From positions 124,001 through 188,000 of the forward strand of contig NZ_FRXO01000007.1 of assembly GCF_900148505.1 (NCBI RefSeq): DNA of 64,000 nt. The letters are read 5' to 3'. The notes under the pieces are model-generated. The model ran no database searches. It saw only the letters and a list, made by a program, of their open reading frames with translations, and was not told where the DNA came from. Position numbers and translations under genes: made by a program. Numbering within the stretch: position 1 is the stretch's first letter; each line of letters opens with the position of its first letter. The DNA comes from Pseudoxanthobacter soli DSM 19599. Its GTDB lineage: Bacteria > Pseudomonadota > Alphaproteobacteria > Rhizobiales > Segnochrobactraceae. Positions 58,893 to 64,000 of this stretch are shown here, in pieces.

Positions 58893-59584
58893 CCGCCCGT
58901 CATCACGCGACCGATGAAACCCTGATGCGCTATGCCGCCGGGCGCCTGCCTGCGGCGCCGGCACGTGTCGTCGCCGTTCATCTTGCCGGCTGCCAGACAT
59001 GCCGTGCCCGCCTTTCCACGTTCGAGGCCGTCGGCGGCGCGTTGCTGGACGAGATCGAGCCGGCTCCGATGCCTGCCGACGCTTATGCCCGGGCGCTGAG
59101 CGCCATCGAAGCCGAGAGCCGGCCGACCCCGTCCTCGCAACCTTCGTCGGGCCGGCACGGTCGCGCGCCGGAGGCGCCCGGGCGGCGGGCCATGGCCGAT
59201 CGGCCCGGAGGGTTCGCCGTTCCGGAGCCGTTGCGGGATTGTGAGATCGGCCCTTGGCGGTGGATCGGCATCGGCGTGCGCGCGAGCGCCATCCGCCTGC
59301 CGGAAGATCCGCAGGCGCGCCTGACGCTCCTGCGGGTCGGCCCCGGGCGCAAGTTGCCCGAACACGGACATTTCGGCACCGAGTTCACACAGGTGCTCGT
59401 CGGATCGTTCTCCGACGGCTTCGGGCGCTACATGCCCGGCGACCTCAGCGAGATGGATCACGACATCGAGCATCAGCCGGTCGTCGACCCGGAGATGGAG
59501 TGCATCTGCCTTGCCGCGCTCGAGGGCGGGATGCGGCTCACGGGGTTCTTCGGGCGGCTTGTTCAGCCCTTCATCCGCCTCTGA
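58889..59584 (+). CDS. chrR: Anti-sigma factor ChrR
   Basis: 231-aa zinc-dependent anti-sigma factor. The N-terminal anti-sigma domain has the zinc motif HLAGCQTC (H-x3-C-x2-C) at about residues 31-38 plus an upstream His (ARHHATDETLMRYAAGRLP). The C-terminal cupin domain has PEHGHFGTEFTQVLVGSFSD and DHDIEHQPV, metal-binding features needed for singlet-oxygen response. Overlaps rpoE by 4 bp, which gives coupled synthesis. Holds RpoE inactive until oxidative stress. Confidence 0.93.
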   Translation: MTARHHATDETLMRYAAGRLPAAPARVVAVHLAGCQTCRARLSTFEAVGGALLDEIEPAPMPADAYARALSAIEAESRPTPSSQPSSGRHGRAPEAPGRRAMADRPGGFAVPEPLRDCEIGPWRWIGIGVRASAIRLPEDPQARLTLLRVGPGRKLPEHGHFGTEFTQVLVGSFSDGFGRYMPGDLSEMDHDIEHQPVVDPEMECICLAALEGGMRLTGFFGRLVQPFIRL

Positions 59585-59593
59585 CGGTGCGGC

Positions 59594-60508
59594 ATGGGGG
59601 AGGCAGCGTCGCTCGCGCTCACCCTGCTTGGCGCCGGCACGGTTTCGGCAGGCCTGGTTTCTGCAGGTTTGGCTTCCGCCGTTCTTTCTCCCCTCGCGAC
59701 GCTCAACGCGCTTTCGCGGCTGGAGCGCGTGAAAGTCGAGACGAACCTCGCCTATGGCGACGGCGCGCGTCACGGCATGGATGTGTTCACGCCCCGCGAC
59801 GGGAAGGACCGCCGGCCGGTCGTGGTGTTCTTCTATGGCGGCGGCTGGGAGGAAGGCGAGCGGGCGAGCTACCGCTTCGTCGGTGCCGCTCTGGCGAGCC
59901 GCGGCATCGTGACGTTCATTCCCGATTATCGCGTCTATCCGCAGGTCCGCTTTCCAGGCTTCCTTGAGGATGGTGCAGGCGCCGTGCGGTGGGCTCGCAC
60001 CAACGCCGGGCGGTTTGGCGGTTCCCCCGCCCGCCTCGTCCTCGCCGGCCATTCGGCGGGCGCACACATCGCAGCGATGCTCGCCTTCGATCCGCAGTGG
60101 CTGGCGCGCGAGGGGCTGGACGCCCGCCGCGACATCGCGGGTTTCGCCGGCCTTGCCGGACCTTACGACTTCCTGCCGCTGCGCAGCGCGACGCTGATGG
60201 ACATCTTCGGTCCTGAAGCGCAGCGCGCCGGCACCCAGCCGATCAACGTGGTTTCCGGCGACCGTTGTCCCGCCTTCCTGGCGACGGGCGCGCGCGACAC
60301 GACCGTGGAACCCGGAAACACCGACCGTCTCGCCCGCCGGATCCGCGCCTCGGGCGGTGATGCCACGACGCGACGCTACGCCCGCGCCGACCACCGCACG
60401 CTGCTTGGCGCCCTCGCCCGGCCGCTGCGCTTCATCGCGCCGGTGCTGGACGACGTGACCGGCTTCGTCGAGCGGGTGACCACGCGGGAGAACCGTCAAT
60501 GGCCCTGA
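59594..60508 (+). CDS. Alpha/beta hydrolase (esterase/lipase family)
   Basis: 304-aa carboxylesterase-type hydrolase. Oxyanion motif FFYGGGWEEG (the HGGG-like box), nucleophile in LAGHSAGAHIAAM, and a C-terminal catalytic His in RADHRTLLGAL with Asp in TGARDTTVEPG. The N-terminal segment of about 35 residues is hydrophobic (LALTLLGAGTVSAGLVSAGLASAVL), suggesting a membrane anchor or signal. Third gene of the rpoE operon; it overlaps the DUF1295 gene by 10 bp. May release or exchange oxidised acyl chains. Confidence 0.87.
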   Translation: MGEAASLALTLLGAGTVSAGLVSAGLASAVLSPLATLNALSRLERVKVETNLAYGDGARHGMDVFTPRDGKDRRPVVVFFYGGGWEEGERASYRFVGAALASRGIVTFIPDYRVYPQVRFPGFLEDGAGAVRWARTNAGRFGGSPARLVLAGHSAGAHIAAMLAFDPQWLAREGLDARRDIAGFAGLAGPYDFLPLRSATLMDIFGPEAQRAGTQPINVVSGDRCPAFLATGARDTTVEPGNTDRLARRIRASGGDATTRRYARADHRTLLGALARPLRFIAPVLDDVTGFVERVTTRENRQWP

Positions 60509-61311
60509 TCACCGCCGTCATCGTTCTGGCTGTTGCGCTGTCGCTTGTCATGGCCGGCGCATGGCTCATGGCCGAGCGCACGGGCAATCACGGATGGGTC
60601 GATACGGTCTGGTCGTTCGCCACCGGCGCGGCCGGCATCGCGGCCTGCGTGCTGCCGGCCGGAGACGGCTGGATGCCGCGTCAGATCGTGGTGGCCGTTC
60701 TCGTCGGCGGCTGGTCGCTGCGGCTCGGCACGCACATTCTGCAGCGGACGATGGCGGGGCATGACGATCCCCGTTATGCCGCTCTTCGCGAGCAGTGGGG
60801 CCGCGCGGCCTCAGGGCGCCTGTTCCTGTTCCTGCAGGTGCAGGCGCTCGCCGCGCTGGTGCTCGTGCTCGCGGTGGCAGCCGCCGCCCATAACCCCCTG
60901 CCCTTCTGGCGATGGGGCGATGCGTTGGGCATCGTGCTGGCGCTGACGGCGTTCGCCGGCGAAGCGGTTGCCGACCGCCAGCTCGCCCGCTTCAGAACCG
61001 AGCCGGCTCACCGCGGTGAGGTCTGCGATGCCGGTCTCTGGGGGCTGACCCGCCATCCCAACTATTTCTTCGAGTGGCTCGGATGGCTCGCCTATCCCGC
61101 CATCGCCATCGCGTGGTCCGGTGCGCATCCGTTCGGCTTCTGGGCGCTTGCCGCGCCGCTTCTGATGTATGTGCTGCTGGTACACGGCTCGGGCATTCCG
61201 CCGACAGAGGCACACATGCTGCAATCAAGGGGCGATAAATATCGCGCATACCAGCAAAGGGTGAATGCGTTCTGGCCCGGTCCTGCCCTTGGGCGAAAGG
61301 AAACATCATGA
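60499..61311 (+). CDS. DUF1295 (steroid 5-alpha-reductase-like) membrane protein
   Basis: 270-aa integral membrane protein with six or seven helices. The conserved motifs are NHGWVDTVWSFATG near the start and, at the C-terminus, GLWGLTRHPNYFFEWLGWLAYP and GDKYRAYQQRVNAFWPGP, characteristic of DUF1295. Family proteins reduce or methylate lipids with NADPH or SAM. Follows the hydrolase (10-bp overlap) and overlaps the truncated cfa gene by 4 bp. This gene order is common in RpoE-linked lipid operons. Confidence 0.9.
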   Translation: MALITAVIVLAVALSLVMAGAWLMAERTGNHGWVDTVWSFATGAAGIAACVLPAGDGWMPRQIVVAVLVGGWSLRLGTHILQRTMAGHDDPRYAALREQWGRAASGRLFLFLQVQALAALVLVLAVAAAAHNPLPFWRWGDALGIVLALTAFAGEAVADRQLARFRTEPAHRGEVCDAGLWGLTRHPNYFFEWLGWLAYPAIAIAWSGAHPFGFWALAAPLLMYVLLVHGSGIPPTEAHMLQSRGDKYRAYQQRVNAFWPGPALGRKETS

Positions 61312-61415
61312 GCTTCATCGCCGCCGCCAGCCGGCTCGCCGAGCGTCTGCCCGCGCCCGATTCGCTCACCCGCCTCGGGATCGACCTCCTAGGCTGCGGA
61401 CTCATAACGCATTGA
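61308..61415 (+). pseudogene. Second cfa-type methyltransferase gene, truncated by an IS element
   Basis: ATG 61308 overlaps the DUF1295 stop (ATGA). The first 28 codons, MSFIAAASRLAERLPAPDSL and TRLGIDLL, match the N-terminus of Cfa-like methyltransferases often found after DUF1295. At about 61390 the sequence passes into the IS end and the frame stops at 61415. The remaining about 370 codons are not found on the other side of the IS, so the gene was lost by insertion plus deletion or rearrangement. Confidence 0.75.
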
Positions 61416-62164
61416 TCCAGATGCGGACGGCAACGAGCTTGAGGGCTGCAAGGAAGTTTTCTGATCGGCGGTCATAGCGCGTGGCGAGGCCCCGCATCTG
61501 CTTGATGCGGTTTGAAGAAGCGCTCGATTTGGTTCCTTTGGCGATAGAGCCGTGGGCCGAAGGCGAAGGTTCGCTTTCGGATGGCACGCGGCGGCACATT
61601 GGCGAAAACGCCGCGCTCCGCTGCTTCAGTGCGGATGGCGTCGGTATCATAGGCTTTGTCGGCGAGCAGGATGCCGCCTTGTTGGAGATGGGCCAGCAAC
61701 TCCCGCCCCGCCGGCGCATCGCCGGCCTGTCCGGCGGTGAGCAGGAGATGGATCGGCCGGCCTTCTGCGTCGACCAGAGCGTGGATCTTGGTGTTCAGCC
61801 CACCCCGGGAGCGTCCCATGCGACGATCGTCGTCGCCCCCTTTTTGATGGCAACGCAGGAGCTGCCGATCATCACGATGTCGCCGTCATAGGCGGCGGAA
61901 ACCGCGTCCAGCAGCCGATCCCAGACCCCGGCCGCCCGCCAGCGCACGAAGCGGTTGTAGAGGGTTGTGCGCGGCCCGTAGCGCTCCGGCACATCCCGCC
62001 ACGGCGCCCCGGTTCGGAACCGCCACAGGATGCCGTTGATCACCTGTCGGTCATCCATCCGCGCGACCCCGCGCCGATTGTTCGGCAGCAGCGGCGCGAT
62101 GATCGCCCATTCCTCGTCATTCAGTTCATGACGGCGCATCTCTCAGGCTCCCAGTTGGGCAGCC
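61392..62164 (-). mobile_element. IS5-family insertion sequence (IS427-like), degenerate
   Basis: About 773 bp. Suggested ends are GGCTGCGGACTC at 61392 and its imperfect inverse ending GGGCAGCC at 62164, sharing GGCTGC and scattered bases; ends are approximate. Left flank is CTCCTA inside the cfa-like gene, the right flank AGAATCACGG is unrelated, and no clear target duplication is seen. Encodes a two-frame transposase on the minus strand. Confidence 0.65.
61402..62139 (-). pseudogene. IS5-family transposase, two-frame and frameshifted
   Basis: OrfA (62139 to 61795) begins MRRHELNDEEWAIIAPLLPN and includes GVARMDDRQVINGILWRFRTGAPWRD. OrfB (read from about 61845 to 61472) contains GRSRGGLNTKIHALVDAEGRPI and DKAYDTDAIR (catalytic Asp) and YRQRNQIERFF (catalytic Glu). 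A -1 shift between them at AAAAAGGGGG (near 61845) is the normal programmed event of this group. A second change near 61511-61513 (one extra T on the plus strand) throws the C-terminus into another frame; the true ending, IKQMRGLATRYDRRSENFLAA, is found in the third frame down to 61402. The transposase is therefore probably inactive. Confidence 0.8.
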
Positions 62165-62328
62165 AGAATCACGGCCCGATTTGACTCGCAATTTTATGGG
62201 GCCACGCCCCAGGTTATCGAAGCCTGCACGACAGGGGTGGGGGTGCCTTGATTCCGCTCCCAACGTCCGCTTCTAGGTGACGACACAGTTTACCTGAATG
62301 TCTGATTTGGGGCGCAAGTGCGAAGTTG

Positions 62329-63534
62329 TCACTCAGGATAAGTCTCGCCCCGATCCGGTACATCCTTGTGGAACAGGATGAATGCCAATGGATTACCGGG
62401 TTCGGCCATCGCGTCGCTGCGCTGGCCCGTCACCTCTCCTGCCACGACGCTGGTATATTCCGCGACCACTTCACCGAAGCTGTTGCGCTGGATGGCGATC
62501 TTCTGTCCGGGCTGCACTTTCTCGTTCAGCCTGACCAGATGCTCGACCAGCCCGCCCTCGGTTGCGAGAATCGGGAAGGCGCTGTTGCCGATGAAGACAC
62601 TCACGTCCTTGCCGGTGCGTCCCATCGGACCGGCCACGATGCGGTAATGCTTGAGGACGTTCATCGTGCCTTCTACAAACAGGGCGATCATCTCGGGATC
62701 CAGCACCCGCGCAGCGCCGATCTCCGGCGTAAAGGCGGGAATGCCCACCTCCATGAAGGCGTTGTGCAGGACCCCCGGATACACGTGATTGTCGAAGATC
62801 TGGCCGACAGGGTAGAGCTCGACCATCGCCTTGACCTCCGGCACGTCCATGCCGGCGATATTGAATGCGGTAACCTCGAACCCGGTTGTCCCGGTGTGAA
62901 AGTCGATCGCGGCATCGGCATTCGGCCGCAGCAGCCGGTTGAACAGCAGTCCGGCATGTCGCTCTGGAGCGGTCATGCCGTTCTCGTTGCCGGGCCATTC
63001 CCGGTTCATGTCGATGAGATCGGCGCCCCTGCCGGCGTTGGGCCAACGCCGCTGCATGCCTTCGACGGCCGGGCGCGACACGTCCGTGACGGCCATCACC
63101 GCGCCCGACATCTCAGCCGGATCGAGCTGGTTCATCACCGTCTGCACGGCGTGCACGGAACTCATTTCGTCGCCATGTACGCCGCTGACCAGAACGACGC
63201 GCTTGCCCGGCCTTGCCCCCTTGGCGACGGTCACCGATACGTACCAGCGCTGGCCGCTGGCCATCTCGACGCCCTGGAAATACAGAAGGTGCCTCTGTCC
63301 GGGCTCCAAGTCGCCGACGTCGAGTGCGCTGACGACTTTCTTCCCGTGGATGATGTCGCCGGTATAGACCGTCGCAGACGGCGCGCCGGATGCCGGACCG
63401 GCAACGGACGCAGTCGAGCCCTGTGCGCCGGCGGAACCGGCGTTTGCAACGAGCCCGGCCGAGGCGCCGATCGTTGCAACGGACGCGATCATGAAATCGC
63501 GGCGGTCGAGGCGCTCGTCTGGCGTGTTCGGCAT
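62329..63534 (-). CDS. Tat-exported succinylglutamate desuccinylase/aspartoacylase-type deacylase
   Basis: 401-aa zinc-dependent M14/AstE-AspA family protein. A twin-arginine signal is at the start (DRRDFMIASVATIGASAG, residues about 9-26) with a cleavage-like AGAQG at about 38. The zinc motif is HGDE in VLVSGVHGDEMSS and the third ligand His lies in AAIDFHTGTTGFE. LIDMNREWPG and GRTGK-type segments fit the family. It would deacylate or hydrolyse N-acyl compounds in the periplasm. ATG 63534 is used. Followed upstream by an ABC ATPase gene in the same orientation, so it may process an imported compound. Confidence 0.87.
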   Translation of the reverse strand: MPNTPDERLDRRDFMIASVATIGASAGLVANAGSAGAQGSTASVAGPASGAPSATVYTGDIIHGKKVVSALDVGDLEPGQRHLLYFQGVEMASGQRWYVSVTVAKGARPGKRVVLVSGVHGDEMSSVHAVQTVMNQLDPAEMSGAVMAVTDVSRPAVEGMQRRWPNAGRGADLIDMNREWPGNENGMTAPERHAGLLFNRLLRPNADAAIDFHTGTTGFEVTAFNIAGMDVPEVKAMVELYPVGQIFDNHVYPGVLHNAFMEVGIPAFTPEIGAARVLDPEMIALFVEGTMNVLKHYRIVAGPMGRTGKDVSVFIGNSAFPILATEGGLVEHLVRLNEKVQPGQKIAIQRNSFGEVVAEYTSVVAGEVTGQRSDAMAEPGNPLAFILFHKDVPDRGETYPE

Positions 63535-63680
63535 GACGCGGATCCTTCCTGTGTGCCCGCCCTTCTCCAAGCATGGTTGCGCCCACACGGTGCTGAGTGC
63601 AATGCAGCCACGCGCGCTCCAGCCGGGTCATTCACCCTCATCCGACGGCCCCCGAAGCCATTGCTGAGCACTCGTGAGGA

Positions 63681-64000
63681 TCAGAAAGCCGATACGCCCA
63701 GTGCTTCGAGTAGCCTTGCACGATGGGGAATGAATTCCGGCTCCGCCCGGGTGAGCGAACGCGGCAGTTTAACCGTTTCGCCCAGGACGATCCGTCCGTT
63801 ATGGAGGACAATCGTGCGGTCGGCCAGCAGCAGGGCCTCGTCCACGTCGTGGGTGACAAGGAGGACGGCTGGCGAATGAATCGCACAGAGATCGCGCAAC
63901 AGCTGATGCATCGTGATCTTGGTCAAGGCGTCGAGCGCGCCGAAAGGCTCGTCGGCCAGGATCAGTTCTGGCTCGCGCACAAGCGCCTGCGCCAGTGCCA
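63681..64000 (-). CDS. ABC transporter ATPase, nitrate/sulfonate/taurine type (partial)
   Basis: C-terminal about 105 residues of an SsuB/TauB-like ATPase whose 5' part lies beyond the window. Visible: ALAQALVREPELILADEPFGALDAL (end of signature helix, Walker B and D-loop), switch His in LLVTHDVDEALLLADR and the C-terminal GRIVLGETVKLPRSLTR. Same orientation as the Tat-exported deacylase, 147 bp upstream of it, so the two may share an operon for uptake of an organic sulfur or nitrogen compound. Confidence 0.9.
   Translation of the reverse strand, partial: ALAQALVREPELILADEPFGALDALTKITMHQLLRDLCAIHSPAVLLVTHDVDEALLLADRTIVLHNGRIVLGETVKLPRSLTRAEPEFIPHRARLLEALGVSAF

Overview
The window is about 64 kb of GC-rich DNA with dense, mostly catabolic operons. 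Its gene content (LivFGHM and polar-amino-acid ABC importers, an RpoE-ChrR sigma/anti-sigma pair, IclR, MocR and LysR regulators, AHSA1-fused ArsR, intergenic palindromic repeats) suggests an alphaproteobacterium, most likely of the Hyphomicrobiales. No rRNA, tRNA, CRISPR array, origin or prophage was seen.

Region 1 (1-9.2 kb, minus strand): one long operon reading RidA, LivJ-like binding protein, a fused LivHM permease, LivG, LivF, a variant ureohydrolase, a Rieske oxygenase and a D-2-hydroxyacid dehydrogenase cut by the window edge, with a LysR regulator just upstream. Region 2 (9.4-15.7 kb, minus): a sugar/inositol operon with an IolE-like dehydratase, ChbG-type deacetylase, ribose-type ABC importer and Gfo/Idh/MocA dehydrogenase, faced by a divergent MocR regulator. 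Region 3 (17.3-21.7 kb): an AcoX-like NAD-kinase-fold protein divergent from an orphan GcvPA/GcvPB-like pair. Region 4 (21.8-30.8 kb): a lower-GC SGNH hydrolase fusion, a hexuloisomerase-like SIS protein, and a compact MFS / glycosyltransferase / self-sufficient CYP102-type P450 cluster that looks like a hydroxy-fatty-acid glycolipid pathway.

Region 5 (31-50.8 kb): transaminase, succinate-semialdehyde-type dehydrogenase and IclR regulator; a [2Fe-2S]/FAD oxidoreductase fusion and a 3-hydroxyacyl-CoA-dehydrogenase-like protein; two SDRs; a polar amino-acid ABC importer; a RhiA-like hypothetical with a TetR regulator; a D-amino-acid-oxidase-fold enzyme; a DapA-family lyase; and an old yellow enzyme. 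Five intergenic regions in regions 3 and 5 carry two abutting 19-bp copies of a TTGTTCG-N5-CGAACAA operator, plus a weaker sixth copy. These dispersed operons therefore probably form one regulon, and the only IclR protein in the window is the natural candidate regulator. The enzyme set resembles cyclic imino-acid or opine catabolism of the D-hydroxyproline dehydrogenase/deaminase/semialdehyde dehydrogenase type, but without an epimerase.

Region 6 (51-64 kb): an ArsR-AHSA1 fusion, small envelope proteins and an EAL phosphodiesterase. These are followed by two divergent operons (FAD oxidoreductase, DUF1365, Cfa; and RpoE, ChrR, hydrolase, DUF1295, second Cfa). Both have matching TGATCC-N16-CGTA promoters, as expected for a singlet-oxygen/furan-fatty-acid regulon. 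The second Cfa gene is cut after about 28 codons by an IS5-family element whose transposase is itself frameshifted. A Tat-exported M14-type deacylase and a partial TauB/SsuB-like ABC ATPase follow. Six copies of an intergenic repeat with two covarying hairpins lie between 30.8 and 54.8 kb.
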